DNA of 61,642 nt, from the NCBI GenBank assembly GCA_017309275.1, contig JAFKLT010000059.1, positions 1-61,642 of the forward strand, given 5' to 3'. Position numbers and translations under genes: made by a program. The DNA is from Sphingomonadales bacterium. GTDB lineage: Bacteria > Pseudomonadota > Alphaproteobacteria > Sphingomonadales > Sphingomonadaceae. This document shows positions 11,437 to 21,328 of the stretch, in pieces; position 1 is the first letter of the stretch; the number at the start of each line of letters is the position of its first letter. Under the pieces are notes generated by a model that searched no databases, was not told the origin of the DNA, and was given only the letters and a program-made list of their open reading frames with translations.

Positions 11437-12090
11437 CTATTGTCCGGCCACAGTCGATAACTCTCGCAACTCGACACGAGCGCTGCGCAGAATCTCATAA
11501 GCCGAATGCAGGAAGAGCGCGGCGATGATGGCTGCAACCGCGAGGTCAGGCCAGGCCTGGCCGGTCCATGCGACGAGGCCAGCCGCGATGATCACCGCCA
11601 CATTGGCGACCGCATCATTGCGGCTGAACAGCCATACCGCGCGGACATTGGCGTCGCCTTCGCGAAACCGCGAGAGGACTGCGGCCGAGGTGAGATTGAC
11701 GAGCAGCGCAACGATGCCGATGCCGCCCATCAGTTCGGCTTCGGGCGGAACAGCGGTCAGCGCGCGCCATAGCGCGACCCCGATCACGCCGAGCCCGAGT
11801 GTCAGAAGAAACAGCCCTTGCGCAAAGGCGATGCGGGTCCGTGCCAGTGCTGTCCAGCCGATCGCCACCAGCCCCGCGAGCGTGATCGTGCCGTCGCCGA
11901 TGAAGTCGAGCGAGTCGGCCTTCAGCGCCTGGCTGTTCGCGATAAAGCCGCCAACGATTTCGATCGCGCCGAACCCCAGATTGAGAAGCACGACAATCCA
12001 CAAGGCGCGACGATAGGCTGGATCCTTTTCCGCGCGAACCGGGTCGCCCGTGCAGCCGCAGCCATCGCCACTTTCAGAACCTGCTGTCAT
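11437..12090 (-). CDS. CDF-family cation efflux transporter (short form)
   Basis: 217 residues, six membrane segments and no C-terminal cytoplasmic domain. Metal-site sequences are visible in helix 2 (ADSLDFIGDG) and helix 5 (SRNDAVANV), which replace the HD/HD of ZitB-like proteins. The N-terminus carries a Cys pair (GCGC) that could bind metal. It exports a divalent cation such as Zn, Cd, Co or Fe. The divergent MerR protein and a MerR-style promoter lie directly upstream, so metal induction is expected. It is followed by the FTR1 fusion in the same operon. Confidence 0.85.
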   Translation of the reverse strand: MTAGSESGDGCGCTGDPVRAEKDPAYRRALWIVVLLNLGFGAIEIVGGFIANSQALKADSLDFIGDGTITLAGLVAIGWTALARTRIAFAQGLFLLTLGLGVIGVALWRALTAVPPEAELMGGIGIVALLVNLTSAAVLSRFREGDANVRAVWLFSRNDAVANVAVIIAAGLVAWTGQAWPDLAVAAIIAALFLHSAYEILRSARVELRELSTVAGQ

Positions 12091-12157
12091 CGCGTCTTCA
12101 TCCCCGTGCCGCTGTCATGGCGTTCCATTTCACGCCTTCAACTCTGGACTGGGTCGC

Positions 12158-12188
12158 CCTATACAACCTCCAGTCACTGGAGGATCAA
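12158..12188 (-). promoter_or_regulatory. MerR-type promoter and operator for the CDF-FTR1 operon
   Basis: Read on the minus strand, a -35 TTGATC (12183-12188) and a -10 TATAGG (12158-12163) are 19 bases apart, the long spacer that MerR activators correct by twisting DNA. The spacer is filled by the dyad CCTCCAGTCACTGGAGG (12167-12183), 8-bp arms around one base. It faces the CDF gene and sits just upstream of the divergent merR start. Confidence 0.85.
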
Positions 12189-12195
12189 GAGATTT

Positions 12196-12618
12196 ATGGC
12201 CAAGAGGCTCGCGATCGGCGACCTTGCCCGGCAGACCGGCACCAAGGTCAACACGATCCGCTTTTACGAGGATATCGGGCTCTTGCCCGAGGCGCTGCGC
12301 ACCGCCTCAGGCCGGCGCAGCTATGAAGCGTCCGACGTTCGCCGCCTCGCCTTCATTCGCCACGGTCGGCAGCTGGGTTTTTCGATCCCCGAAATCCGTT
12401 CGCTGCTTGCGCTTTCGGACCAGCCCGACCGCGATTGCGGCGAGGCGGCGGCGATTGCTCGCGCGCATCTTGCCGATATCGGCATTCGCATCGCGCGGCT
12501 TGAAACCTTGCGGTCGGCCCTCACCGAGGTTGCGACCTCCTGCGAGGGCGGCCGGGCTGCGGAATGCCGGGTGATAGAGGCGATCGCGGGCACCGAACTG
12601 GCCGGGACAGGAATATGA
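12196..12618 (+). CDS. MerR-family regulator, ZntR/CadR-like
   Basis: 140 residues. The start at 12196 gives a canonical MerR N-terminus (MAKRLAIGDLARQTG) with the winged helix-turn-helix, then a dimerisation helix. Cys residues lie at the domain junction (DRDCGE) and in the C-terminal loop (SCEGG, AEC), the arrangement used by ZntR/CadR/PbrR to bind divalent metal. It is divergent from the CDF gene and the dyad between them is its expected operator. The ligand is probably Zn, Cd or Pb. Confidence 0.88.
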   Translation: MAKRLAIGDLARQTGTKVNTIRFYEDIGLLPEALRTASGRRSYEASDVRRLAFIRHGRQLGFSIPEIRSLLALSDQPDRDCGEAAAIARAHLADIGIRIARLETLRSALTEVATSCEGGRAAECRVIEAIAGTELAGTGI

Positions 12619-12697
12619 CCACGGGGGTTTCGCATGACGGTGGCGATGGCGTCCCAGCTTGGCGGTTCGCTGCGCCCCCTTCCGAGGCTTGCCGATC

Positions 12698-13507
12698 ATG
12701 AAAGCCGACGCGCACGTTACTCGCGGTCCGGTCCGTGCATTTGCCGCCGGTGGCGTGATCGGCGTGCTCGGCGGGCTCATCGGCCTCGGTGGCGCGGAGT
12801 TCCGGCTACCGCTGCTTGTCGGGTTGTTCCGCTTTCCGCCGCTAGAGGCGATTATCCTGAACAAGGCGATGAGCCTAATCGTTGTGGCGACAGCGCTTAT
12901 CTTTCGCAGCGGCACGATATCCTTCTCCGAGATCGGCGCTCACTGGCCGATCATCGTCAATCTTCTGACCGGCAGCATCGTGGGTGCCTGGTTCGGTGCT
13001 GGCTGGGCAACCCGGATCAGCGCGGGGGCGCTGCACCGGATTATCGGCATACTCCTTGTGCTGATTGCGCTGATTCTGGCTTTCGGTCACGACCTGACCG
13101 GGGGACACCCCATTTTTGGGGACGCCATGTTGCGCATTGCGGCCGGCGTCATCGCGGGCTTCGCGATCGGTATCGTCGCCTCCTTGCTCGGCGTCGCCGG
13201 GGGCGAGCTGTTGATCCCGACGCTGATCCTGTTGTTCGGGCTCGACGTGAAGCTTGCAGGCAGCCTGTCGCTTGCGATCAGCTTGCCGACGATGATTACG
13301 GGATTCGCACGCTACAGCCGCGACCGAAGTTTCTCGGTTATCGGCAGCCATCGCAATTTTGTGCTGATTATGGCGCTTGGTTCGATCGCCGGCGGCATGA
13401 TCGGCGGGCTGCTGCTTGGCATTGTGCCGGAAAGGGTGCTGCTGCCGATGCTGGCGGCGATATTGATCCTGTCCGCGATGAAGATGCTGATGGCGAAGCC
13501 GCACTAG
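12698..13507 (+). CDS. TauE/SafE-family membrane permease
   Basis: 269 residues with about eight hydrophobic segments and the two GGxxGLGG/GVAGGE turns of the TauE/SafE (DUF81) fold, at IGVLGGLIGLGGAEFRLP and LLGVAGGELLIP. The start at 12698 has a GAGG 10 bases upstream; an in-frame start at 12659 is possible. Family members export sulfite, sulfoacetate or other anions. It lies 79 bases after merR on the same strand and convergent with the cus operon, so it may be co-expressed with merR. Confidence 0.82.
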   Translation: MKADAHVTRGPVRAFAAGGVIGVLGGLIGLGGAEFRLPLLVGLFRFPPLEAIILNKAMSLIVVATALIFRSGTISFSEIGAHWPIIVNLLTGSIVGAWFGAGWATRISAGALHRIIGILLVLIALILAFGHDLTGGHPIFGDAMLRIAAGVIAGFAIGIVASLLGVAGGELLIPTLILLFGLDVKLAGSLSLAISLPTMITGFARYSRDRSFSVIGSHRNFVLIMALGSIAGGMIGGLLLGIVPERVLLPMLAAILILSAMKMLMAKPH

Positions 13508-13566
13508 GGTCCAGGCGGCGGCCCCCACACTCGGACAGCGCCAGCCGTCATCGCCCCGGATGGAAT

Positions 13567-13594
13567 GCGGGCGCCGGGATCGACCGACGCCCGC
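13567..13594. terminator. Hairpin between convergent TauE and cusF genes
   Basis: GCGGGCG (13567-13573) pairs with CGCCCGC (13588-13594) across a 14-base loop in the 105-base gap between two converging genes. It could stop transcription from either side. Confidence 0.4.
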
Positions 13595-13612
13595 CACGAC
13601 GGCGCTGCTGCT

Positions 13613-13981
13613 TTACGGCGCCTTGTCGAGCTTGGTGATCGTTCCGGCCTTGCCGTCCCAGTCGAGCTCGAACGCGACCTTGTCGCCGACCTTGATATCT
13701 TTCAGCAGCTCAGGTTTTGCCGCGAAGCCCATGGTCATCGGCGGCCAATCGAGCTCGGCGATCGCGCCATGATCGAGCGTGACCTGTCCTTTCACGTTAT
13801 CGATCGCGGTCACAGTTGCCGTACCCTTGCCATGCTTGGTTTCGGCAGGCGCCACCATGGCGCCGCTGTCGTCGGCCATGGCAGCCTTTTCTTCGGTCTT
13901 CGGCGCTTCGGCTTGCTCGCCGCAGCCGGAAAGTGCCGCGCTCAGCGCAAGGCCGAGTGCGAGGGTCGTCAGTTTCTTCAT
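13613..13981 (-). CDS. cusF: CusF-domain copper-binding lipoprotein
   Basis: 122 residues. An N-terminal lipobox (LSGC) gives a lipid-anchored periplasmic protein, followed by an acidic/Ala linker and a CusF_Ec fold: [30 protein letters not shown]. The W and the MxM pair are the Cu(I)/Ag(I) ligands of CusF. It delivers metal to the CusB/CusA pump. It is the last gene of the operon and starts in an ATGA overlap with cusA. Confidence 0.9.
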   Translation of the reverse strand: MKKLTTLALGLALSAALSGCGEQAEAPKTEEKAAMADDSGAMVAPAETKHGKGTATVTAIDNVKGQVTLDHGAIAELDWPPMTMGFAAKPELLKDIKVGDKVAFELDWDGKAGTITKLDKAP

Positions 13982-16900
13982 GTCTTTTCTCCTTCGGGTT
14001 GAATGGGTTTTGCCGCGCGCCTGCGCATCAGCAGATAGGCGGCGGGAATGATCAGCATCGACAGCAGCGGCGCGGTGAGCATGCCGCCGATCATTGGCGC
14101 GGCGATCCGGCTCATGACTTCCGAGCCGGTGCCGGTCCCGACGAGGATCGGGAACAGGCCCGCGAGGATCACCGCGACCGTCATCGCCTTCGGCCGGACG
14201 CGGAGCAGCGCGCCCTCGCGAACCGCGGCCAGTACGTCACCATCGCTGCGATCGGCGAGCGCATGCTTGAGGTAGATGAGCATGACGACCCCGAACTCGG
14301 CGGCAACGCCCGCGAGCGCGATGAACCCGACCGCGCTCGCGACCGACTGGTTGTAGCCGAGCAGATAGAGGAGCCAGAGCCCGCCGGTGAGCGCGAAGGG
14401 CAGGGTCGCCATGATGAGCAGGGCCTCGTCCCAGCGGCGGAAGGTGAGGTAGAGCAGGACGAAGATGATCGCGAGCGTGACCGGCACGACGACCTTCATC
14501 CGCTCGGTCGCCCGGACGAGGAACTCGAACTGTCCGGTGAAAGAGACGCTGACGCCGGGGGGCAGCTCGACTTCGCGCGCGATGGCCTGCTGGATGTCCT
14601 GCACGAGGCCCTGCAGGTCGCGGCCGCGGCTGTCGACATAGATGAAGGTGACGGGCCGGGCATTCTCGCTGCGCAGCATCGGCGGGCCGTCGCTGACCTT
14701 GACGCTTGCCACGGTCCCCAGCGTGATCTGCTGGCGCGATGGCGTCAGGATCGGGAGGCTCGCGAGGTCACCGATGCTGTCGCGCAGCTCGCGCGGATAG
14801 CGGACGCTGATCGGGTAGCGCGCGAGCCCTTCGACCGTCTGACCAATCGTCTCGCCGCCGATCGCGCCCGAGACGATCGCCTGCACGTCGGCGACGTTGA
14901 GGCCGTAGCGCGCCGCCGCGGCGCGATCGATGTCGACATCGATATAGCGCCCGCCGGCCAGTCGCTCGGCCAGCGCCGACGCCACGCCGGGTACAGTCTT
15001 GACCACCGCTTCGATGCGCTTGGCGGTGCGGTCGATCCCGGCAAGGTCGGAGCCTGCGACCTTGATGCCGATCGGGCTCTTGATCCCGGTCGCGAGCATG
15101 TCGATGCGGTTGCGGATCGGCGGAATCCAGAAATTGGCGAGCCCGGGGACGCGGACGCGCGCATCCAGTTCCTCGATCAATTTCTCCTCGGTCATTCCGG
15201 GGCGCCACTGGTCCTTCGGCTTGAAACGGATCGTCGTCTCGAACATCTCGAGCGGCGCGGGATCGGTCGCGCTGTCGGCGCGGCCCGCCTTGCCGAACAC
15301 GGTCTCGACTTCGGGCATAGTCTTGATCAGCCGGTCGGTCTGCTGGAGCAGGCTCGATGCCTTGGCCGCCGAAATGCCGGGCAGCGCCGAGGGCATGTAG
15401 AGGAGGTCGCCTTCGTGCATCTGCGGCATGAACTCGCCGCCGATCTGGGTCATCGGCCACAGGCTGGTGGCGAAGACAAGACCAGCGATCACCAGTGCCT
15501 TTTTCGGCCGTTCGAGCACCCAGTCGAGCGCCGGGCGATAGACGCGGGTGAGCCAGCGGTTGACCGGATTACTCTGTTCGGCGGGGATCTTTCCGCGGAT
15601 CAACCAACCCATCAGCACCGGGATCAGAGTGATCGAAAGGATTGCGGCGGCCGCCATCGCATAGGTTTTGGTGAAGGCAAGCGGCGCGAAGAGCCGCCCT
15701 TCCTGGCCTTCGAGCGTGAAGATGGGGATGAAGGAGAAGGTGATGATGAGGAGGCTGAGGAAGAGCGCGGGGCCGACTTCGGCGGCGGCGTCGGTGATCA
15801 CGCGCCAGCGCTCGGCGCCCTTCAATTCCTCGCCCGGATGGTCGCGCTCCCAATGTTCGAGATGCTTGTGGGCATTTTCGATCATCACCACCGCCGCGTC
15901 GACCATCGCGCCGACCGCGATCGCGATGCCCCCCAGGGACAGGATATTGGCGTTGAGCCCCTGCAGCCGCATCACGATGAAGGCGATGAGGATACCGAGC
16001 GGCAGGGTCAGGATCGCGACCAGCGCCGAGCGCGCGTGCCAGAGGAAGAGCGCGCAGACGAGCCCGACGATGATGAACTCTTCGACGAGCTTCGACGTCA
16101 GATTGTCGACCGCGCGGTCGATCAGCCCCGAGCGGTCATAGGTGGTGACGATCTCGACCCCGGGGGGCAGGCTGCGCTTGAGCTCGGCGAGCTTGGTGCG
16201 CACCCCCTCGATGACCTCGCGGGCATTCTTGCCTTCGCGCATCACGATCACGCCGCCCGCGACCTCTCCCTCGCCATTGAGTTCGGCGATGCCGCGCCGT
16301 GTGTCGGGACCCATCTGGACCGTCGCGACATCGCCGACCGTCACCGGAATCCCGCCACCCGCGGTGCGGATCGGGACGCTGCGGAAGTCGTCGAGCGACT
16401 TCAGATAGCCGCTCGCGCGGACGATATATTCGGCCTCCGCAAGTTCGATGCTCCCGCCGCCGCTTTCCTGATTGGCGCGCTTGAGGGCGTCAGACACTTC
16501 GGCTGCGGTCACGCCGAAGGCGGCAAGCTTCTGCGGATCGACGATGATCTGATACTGGCGCACCATGCCGCCGATGCTCGCGACCTCGGCGACGCCTGGA
16601 ACCGACTTGAGCTCGAAGCGGAGGAACCAGTCCTGGAGACTGCGGAGCTCGGCCAGATCGTGGCGGCCGCTCTTGTCGACGAGCGCATATTCATAGATCC
16701 AGCCGACCCCGGTCGCGTCGGGCCCGAGGCTCGCTTGCGCGCCCTCGGGGAGACGGCTCTGCACCTGGCTCAGATATTCGAGCACGCGGCTGCGCGCCCA
16801 ATAGGGATCGGTGCCGTCGTCGAAGAGCACATAGACGAAGCTGTCGCCGACGAAGCTGTAGCCGCGCACGACGCGCGCGCCGGGCACCGAGAGCATTGTC

Positions 16901-17112
16901 GTCGTGATCGGATAGGTGACCTGATCCTCGACGATCCGCGGCGCCTGACCCGCATAGGTGGTGCGGATGATGACCTGGACGTCGGAGAGATCGGGCAGGG
17001 CATCGACCGGCGTCGTGCGCACCGCGGCGATCCCGAGCAGGGTCAGGATCAGCGCCGCCGCGACGACGAGCCCGCGCGCCGCGACCGAAGCGCGAATGAT
17101 CTTCGCGATCAT
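13978..17112 (-). CDS. cusA: CusA-type Cu(I)/Ag(I) RND efflux pump
   Basis: 1044-residue heavy-metal RND transporter. The start at 17112 overlaps the cusB stop (ATGA). The helix-4 signature reads [17 protein letters not shown] with D405 and N413-A-H-K, the subtype associated with Cu/Ag pumps rather than CzcA. D405 matches the proton-relay position known for E. coli CusA. The usual two large periplasmic loops and twelve membrane helices are present. It exports monovalent copper and silver from periplasm or cytoplasm through CusB and the TolC partner encoded upstream in the same operon. Confidence 0.95.
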   Translation of the reverse strand: MIAKIIRASVAARGLVVAAALILTLLGIAAVRTTPVDALPDLSDVQVIIRTTYAGQAPRIVEDQVTYPITTTMLSVPGARVVRGYSFVGDSFVYVLFDDGTDPYWARSRVLEYLSQVQSRLPEGAQASLGPDATGVGWIYEYALVDKSGRHDLAELRSLQDWFLRFELKSVPGVAEVASIGGMVRQYQIIVDPQKLAAFGVTAAEVSDALKRANQESGGGSIELAEAEYIVRASGYLKSLDDFRSVPIRTAGGGIPVTVGDVATVQMGPDTRRGIAELNGEGEVAGGVIVMREGKNAREVIEGVRTKLAELKRSLPPGVEIVTTYDRSGLIDRAVDNLTSKLVEEFIIVGLVCALFLWHARSALVAILTLPLGILIAFIVMRLQGLNANILSLGGIAIAVGAMVDAAVVMIENAHKHLEHWERDHPGEELKGAERWRVITDAAAEVGPALFLSLLIITFSFIPIFTLEGQEGRLFAPLAFTKTYAMAAAAILSITLIPVLMGWLIRGKIPAEQSNPVNRWLTRVYRPALDWVLERPKKALVIAGLVFATSLWPMTQIGGEFMPQMHEGDLLYMPSALPGISAAKASSLLQQTDRLIKTMPEVETVFGKAGRADSATDPAPLEMFETTIRFKPKDQWRPGMTEEKLIEELDARVRVPGLANFWIPPIRNRIDMLATGIKSPIGIKVAGSDLAGIDRTAKRIEAVVKTVPGVASALAERLAGGRYIDVDIDRAAAARYGLNVADVQAIVSGAIGGETIGQTVEGLARYPISVRYPRELRDSIGDLASLPILTPSRQQITLGTVASVKVSDGPPMLRSENARPVTFIYVDSRGRDLQGLVQDIQQAIAREVELPPGVSVSFTGQFEFLVRATERMKVVVPVTLAIIFVLLYLTFRRWDEALLIMATLPFALTGGLWLLYLLGYNQSVASAVGFIALAGVAAEFGVVMLIYLKHALADRSDGDVLAAVREGALLRVRPKAMTVAVILAGLFPILVGTGTGSEVMSRIAAPMIGGMLTAPLLSMLIIPAAYLLMRRRAAKPIQPEGEKT

Positions 17113-18338
17113 TGCGCGGGCTCCAGCGGACGGACGGTGAGGCCGGTCAGGCTCGCCTCGGAATCGAGCAGGAACTGGCCCGACGCGACGACCTTTTCGC
17201 CGGGAGCGAGCCCCTGCAATATCTCGGTCTTGCCACCACCTTCGCGTCCAGTGATCACTTCGGCGGGATGGTAGCGCCCGTCGCCCTTCTCGAGCATCAC
17301 GATGCTGCGCGTGCCGGTGCGGATCACCGCTTCGCTCGGCACCAGCAGCGCCGGTTTGGCATCGCCCCCGAGCGCCACCACCGCGAACATGCCGGGGCGG
17401 AGACGCCCGCCGCGATTGGCGAGTTCGACGCGCACCGTCAGCGTCCGGCTGTCGGCCGATGCAGTGGGCAGGATCGCAATGATCCTGCCGGTGAATGCTT
17501 CGCCGGGAAAGGCGGTGAGCGTCGCGGTCGCGCGCTGGCCGACCTGTACGAGTCCCGCCTGCGCTTCGGGGAGCGCGGCGTTGAGCCACACCGTGCCGAG
17601 CCCCGAGATTTCGGCGAGCGTCTGCCCCGCGGCAAGCGTCACGCCCGCACGCGCGCCCAGCGTCTGGACTACGCCGCCGATCGGCGCGCGGACGGTCATC
17701 CGGCCGCCGGTGCGTCCGGTCCGGTCGACTTCGACAATCACGCCTTCGGGCATGCCCATCAACCGCAGCCGCTGCCGCGCCGCCGCAGTGAGGTCGGGAC
17801 GTCCGAGTTTCTTGACGCTCAGATATTCGGTCTGCGCGCCGCCCCATTCGGGCAATTGCAGGTCGGCGATCGGCGTGCCGGCGCCGATGACGTCGCCGGG
17901 CGCGAGGCGATAGACGCGCTCGACGAATCCGCCCGAGCGCGCCTGGACGATCGTGACGTCGCGCTGGTTGAAATCGATGCTGCCGTTGACGTCGAAGGTC
18001 GCCGCGAGGCTGCCCATTTCGGCCACGACCACCCTTATGCCGAGGCTCTGCCGCGCGGCAGGATCGACCGACACGCCCGGTGCCGCGCCGCTGCCCTCGT
18101 CGGCATATTTGGGCTCGAGCTGCATGTCCATGAAGGGCGACTTGCCGGGCTTGTCGAATTTCTGGTTCGGGAACATCGGATCATAATAATAGAGGATCTT
18201 GCGCCCGCCGCTGCCTGCCGCTTCGCTTGGCGCATCGCTCTGACCGCTCTGTCCCAGCCAGTAACCGCTGCCGCCCGCGATCAGCACCGCGGCCAATATT
18301 CCGGCGCGCCAACGCGCCGCTGATGTTGCATCGGTCAT
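17109..18338 (-). CDS. cusB: CusB-type periplasmic adaptor
   Basis: 409-residue membrane-fusion protein linking CusA to the outer-membrane channel. After the N-terminal anchor it has a YYYDPMFPN[12 protein letters not shown] segment, the heavy-metal-binding domain of CusB proteins with Met ligands, then barrel-sandwich and beta-barrel domains. It overlaps both neighbours by four bases (ATGA), showing tight coupling in the order TolC-CusB-CusA-CusF. Confidence 0.93.
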   Translation of the reverse strand: MTDATSAARWRAGILAAVLIAGGSGYWLGQSGQSDAPSEAAGSGGRKILYYYDPMFPNQKFDKPGKSPFMDMQLEPKYADEGSGAAPGVSVDPAARQSLGIRVVVAEMGSLAATFDVNGSIDFNQRDVTIVQARSGGFVERVYRLAPGDVIGAGTPIADLQLPEWGGAQTEYLSVKKLGRPDLTAAARQRLRLMGMPEGVIVEVDRTGRTGGRMTVRAPIGGVVQTLGARAGVTLAAGQTLAEISGLGTVWLNAALPEAQAGLVQVGQRATATLTAFPGEAFTGRIIAILPTASADSRTLTVRVELANRGGRLRPGMFAVVALGGDAKPALLVPSEAVIRTGTRSIVMLEKGDGRYHPAEVITGREGGGKTEILQGLAPGEKVVASGQFLLDSEASLTGLTVRPLEPAQ

Positions 18339-19564
18339 CGACCTGCCTCCCCATAAATAGTGTTGATCCGGATCGCGTCGCGCGCGACCTCGGCTTCGCG
18401 AGCGAGCGCATCGACTTCGGCCTCGGCGAGCGCGAGTGTCGACAGGAGTGCGGTCCCGAGATCGAGCTTTCCGGCGGCGTAGCTGGCGAGATCGAGCTCG
18501 GCGCGCTTCTTCGCGAGCGGCACGAGCCGCGTGCGCGCATTGGCGAGTTGTTCATGATGCATGCGGTGATCGGCGAGATCGGCGTCGAGCCCCGCCGCGA
18601 TGTCGCGCTTGGCGGCCTCACGGTCGAGCCGGGCGCGCGTCGCCTCGCTGGCGCGCGCGGCGATCTTGGGATCCTGCCGCCTTTTCGAGAAGAAGGGCAG
18701 ATCTACGGTGACGCCAACCGTGACGAGGTCGCCAAAATTGGGCTCGCGCCGCCCATAGGCCGCGTTGACGCTCCAGTCGGGGCGCTTGTCTGCGCGGGCG
18801 AGACCGGTCTCGGCATCGGCGGCGAGGGCGCGGGCATCGAGCGCGCGCAGCCTTGGCAGGGCGTCGATTCCGGAGCGCAATCCTTGCTCGTCGATCATTT
18901 GCGGCGGCAAGTCTCCCAGCGTGTCGGCGGCTGCGTCGCCGGTAAAGCGCGCGAGCTGCGCGCGGGCGCGGGCAATCTCGGCGGCGAGTGCGCTGCGGCG
19001 ATCATTGATCGCGGCGCGAAGCTGATCGGGTTCAAGCGCCTGTGCCGGGCGCGCAGCGCCGCTGGCCAGCCGCGCGGTCACCGTCGCTTGAAGGTCTTCA
19101 AGACCAGAATCGAGCAGGTCGAGTTCCTTGAGACGCTTCTTGGCGTAGTAAAGGTCGACCCAGGCAAGCGCGGTCGCGAGCCTGATATCCTGCGCGGTGA
19201 CCGCCTCGTCGGCGCGGGCGATTCCGATGTCGGCCTGCGCACGCGTTGCGCGCGCGCGGCGCTTGGCGGGGTTCGGGAACTCCTGGCTGACGCCGACGAC
19301 CTGCATCGTGAAGTCGTCGCGATTGAACCGGCCCGCGTCGGGCCCGGTCACCGGGAAATCCTGCAGGACGATATTGAGTTTCGGGTCGGGCAGCCGGTCG
19401 GCGGCGATCGCCGCCGATTGGGCAGCATCGATGCCGGCTTCGCGACCCTGCAATTCGGGCGCCTCTGATGCCGCGCGGTCGAGCGCCGTATCGAGCGTCA
19501 TCGGCTCGGCATGTAGCGCCGCGGGCGTCGGGATAAGCAAAACTGCCGCAAGATATATGCGCAT
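18335..19564 (-). CDS. TolC-family outer-membrane channel (CusC-like)
   Basis: 409 residues with a signal peptide (cut near LHAEP) and two repeated helical halves rich in Ala and Arg, as in TolC/OEP proteins. It is about 50 residues shorter than E. coli CusC and has no lipobox, so CusC-like is by context. It overlaps the cusB start by four bases and heads the efflux operon. Confidence 0.88.
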   Translation of the reverse strand: MRIYLAAVLLIPTPAALHAEPMTLDTALDRAASEAPELQGREAGIDAAQSAAIAADRLPDPKLNIVLQDFPVTGPDAGRFNRDDFTMQVVGVSQEFPNPAKRRARATRAQADIGIARADEAVTAQDIRLATALAWVDLYYAKKRLKELDLLDSGLEDLQATVTARLASGAARPAQALEPDQLRAAINDRRSALAAEIARARAQLARFTGDAAADTLGDLPPQMIDEQGLRSGIDALPRLRALDARALAADAETGLARADKRPDWSVNAAYGRREPNFGDLVTVGVTVDLPFFSKRRQDPKIAARASEATRARLDREAAKRDIAAGLDADLADHRMHHEQLANARTRLVPLAKKRAELDLASYAAGKLDLGTALLSTLALAEAEVDALAREAEVARDAIRINTIYGEAGR

Positions 19565-19628
19565 ATGTCCCCCTCTTTCGAGTCAGGCGGAAATGTCCCC
19601 CGGCACGTCGGCCGGGGGACGGAAGCCG

Positions 19629-19895
19629 TCAGCCCTTGGAGGGCGACATGCGATGTCCGGGCATGTCGTGCATGCAGCCCGCTGCGTCGGTCTTCATCAT
19701 GGTGCAGTCGCAGGCCGCCATATTCATTGATGCGTCTTTGACCCACACGCGAACGCGCGGGTTGATATTGGACTTGTTCGGTCCCGGCACCTGGCGGGTC
19801 TGCCATTCATAATGACCGCCGCTCGCGTCCTGCGCGGACACGGGAGCGGCAAGGGTTGCGGCCGCGAGCGCGGCAACGACAAAAATCGTCTTCAT
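19629..19895 (-). CDS. Small exported Met/His/Cys protein in the cus operon
   Basis: 88 residues. The start at 19895 follows GAGGA and gives a clean signal peptide (ending APVSAQ). The mature part has a YEWQTRQVPGPNKS stretch and a C-terminal metal-ligand cluster: MNMAACDC, MMK, CMHDMPGHRM. No characterised family is recognised. The cluster suggests a periplasmic Cu-binding role next to cusCBAF. It lies 64 bases upstream of the TolC gene on the same strand. Confidence 0.75.
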   Translation of the reverse strand: MKTIFVVAALAAATLAAPVSAQDASGGHYEWQTRQVPGPNKSNINPRVRVWVKDASMNMAACDCTMMKTDAAGCMHDMPGHRMSPSKG

Positions 19896-19960
19896 GGTGA
19901 AATTCCTCGGTTGAAAAGCTGGGAGACACGCGCCGGGGAGACCGGCGCGCATCGCGCGTT

Positions 19961-20323
19961 TCAGCCGCGGAATAGAGGCGGTTCGGGCTCGGGACCGACG
20001 ATTCGGCCCGTCAAGCGAACGGCAGGCCGCGCGTCTACCGGCGCCGGCCGATAGGCGGCCGCCTCCAGCGAGGCGGCGGGCGCCGCGACCGCCAGCGGCA
20101 GCGCGCAGCCCATCTTGGCGATGCAATCGAGGGTCAGGCCCTTGCAGGGTGCGCTATCTTGGGACTTGTCGATTCCCATCATCTCGGCGCATTCGTCGCT
20201 CATCGCCGCGGTAGTCGTGGTTGCGGCTGCCGGGATCGCCGGCGCGGAGGCGAACGCGGCTTCCTGTGCCAGGAGGCCGAGGACGGCTCCGACAAGAAGC
20301 AGGAAGGTGAGCCAGCGTTTCAC
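19961..20323 (-). CDS. Small exported four-Cys protein
   Basis: 120 residues with a GTG start, signal peptide or anchor (MKRWLTFLLLVGAVLGLLAQ) and a mature region carrying four Cys (DECAEMM, APCKG, DCIAKMGC) and a Pro-rich C-terminus (PEPEPPLF). The start is supported by frame and signal peptide only; an AAGGA lies 13 bases upstream. Function unknown. Its position ahead of the cus genes suggests a role in copper handling. Confidence 0.6.
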   Translation of the reverse strand: MKRWLTFLLLVGAVLGLLAQEAAFASAPAIPAAATTTTAAMSDECAEMMGIDKSQDSAPCKGLTLDCIAKMGCALPLAVAAPAASLEAAAYRPAPVDARPAVRLTGRIVGPEPEPPLFRG

Positions 20324-20426
20324 GGTAAAAGCATGATCCTTGTCAAACTTGGCGTCAATTCGAAACTGGAGGAAGATCCCGCCGACCTGTTCGCCGGCGG
20401 TCCCCTCACGGTTACACCGGGCCCGG

Positions 20427-21248
20427 TTAATTATGGCCCATCGTCATGGCAGCGGGCGCGAGCAGCATCCACAGCGCCATGGCGATCATCATCAGATTCT
20501 CGGTCAGCGATATGAAGCCCAGCGGCACATTGCTGTCGCCGCCGACGCAGGCGCATTTAAGTTCGCGCTTGTCGATATAGACCGCCTTGAAGACAGAGAC
20601 GGCGCCGATGCTCCCTATGAAGAGCGCGACCGGGATCGAAATCCAGCTCAGCGCGCCGGAAATCATCAGGATGCCCGCGAGCGCCTCGGCGAACGGATAG
20701 ATGGTGGCGTAGGGCACCCACCGCTTGGCGAGCAGGTCATAGTTCAGGAACATGCTCGAGAAGCTCTCGATGTCGCGGAGCTTGAGGAAGGCAAGCAACG
20801 CCATGCTGAACCCGATAAACCATTCGGCGGCACGGATTGTGAAGGGCGTGCCCGACACCGCTTGGCTGGCGGCCAGCGCCATCAGCGCGGTGATAGAGAA
20901 GAGCGCGATGACGGGCTTATAGGTAAGCGCCTTAGGATCGCGGACTTTCAGACCGAGATGGCGCCTCAGATCGTCAAGACCGCCGATCCGCTCGCCTTCG
21001 ATGAAGGTCTGCGGCGTCGTCGCGACGCCATGTTTCGCCTTGAATGCGTCGGTTTCCTCGCGGGTCGTCAGCCAGACATCCTCGACGTCATAGCCGCGGC
21101 TGCGCAACAGATGCAGCGCCTTCAGGCCATAGGGGCAGATATGCTGCTCCATCACCATGCGATAGATGGTCGCCCGCGGCTTGCCCGAAACCGCCGCACC
21201 AGTGTGCGCTGGCGCGCTTTCGTTCGCGCGCTGAACCTGCATATTCAT
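20427..21248 (-). CDS. Glutaredoxin-MauE fusion membrane protein
   Basis: 273 residues. The start at 21248 is chosen for its AAAGGCG site. An N-terminal glutaredoxin-like domain has a single-Cys site (HICPYG), a TTPQTF cis-Pro loop and a GGLDDL turn. The C-terminal half has four membrane helices of the MauE/DoxX type with a CAC site (LKCACVGGDS) after helix 3. Such proteins pass reducing power across the membrane. It is divergent from a MerR gene, and a mer-like operator lies between them, so metal or thiol stress induction is expected. Confidence 0.85.
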   Translation of the reverse strand: MNMQVQRANESAPAHTGAAVSGKPRATIYRMVMEQHICPYGLKALHLLRSRGYDVEDVWLTTREETDAFKAKHGVATTPQTFIEGERIGGLDDLRRHLGLKVRDPKALTYKPVIALFSITALMALAASQAVSGTPFTIRAAEWFIGFSMALLAFLKLRDIESFSSMFLNYDLLAKRWVPYATIYPFAEALAGILMISGALSWISIPVALFIGSIGAVSVFKAVYIDKRELKCACVGGDSNVPLGFISLTENLMMIAMALWMLLAPAAMTMGHN

Positions 21249-21283
21249 CGATTCGCCTTTCTTGATTCCCGATCGCTTCCCGC

Positions 21284-21315
21284 TATATAGGCTCCGTACC
21301 ATAGTACGGAGTCAA
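21284..21315 (-). promoter_or_regulatory. mer-like MerR promoter/operator upstream of glutaredoxin-MauE
   Basis: On the minus strand TTGACT (21310-21315) and TATATA (21284-21289) are 20 bases apart (19 if the -10 is read as CTATAT). The spacer holds the inverted repeat CTCCGTAC-N4-GTACGGAG (21292-21311), almost identical to the operator of classical mercury mer operons. Confidence 0.82.
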
Positions 21316-21328
21316 GGCCTTGCGTGAC

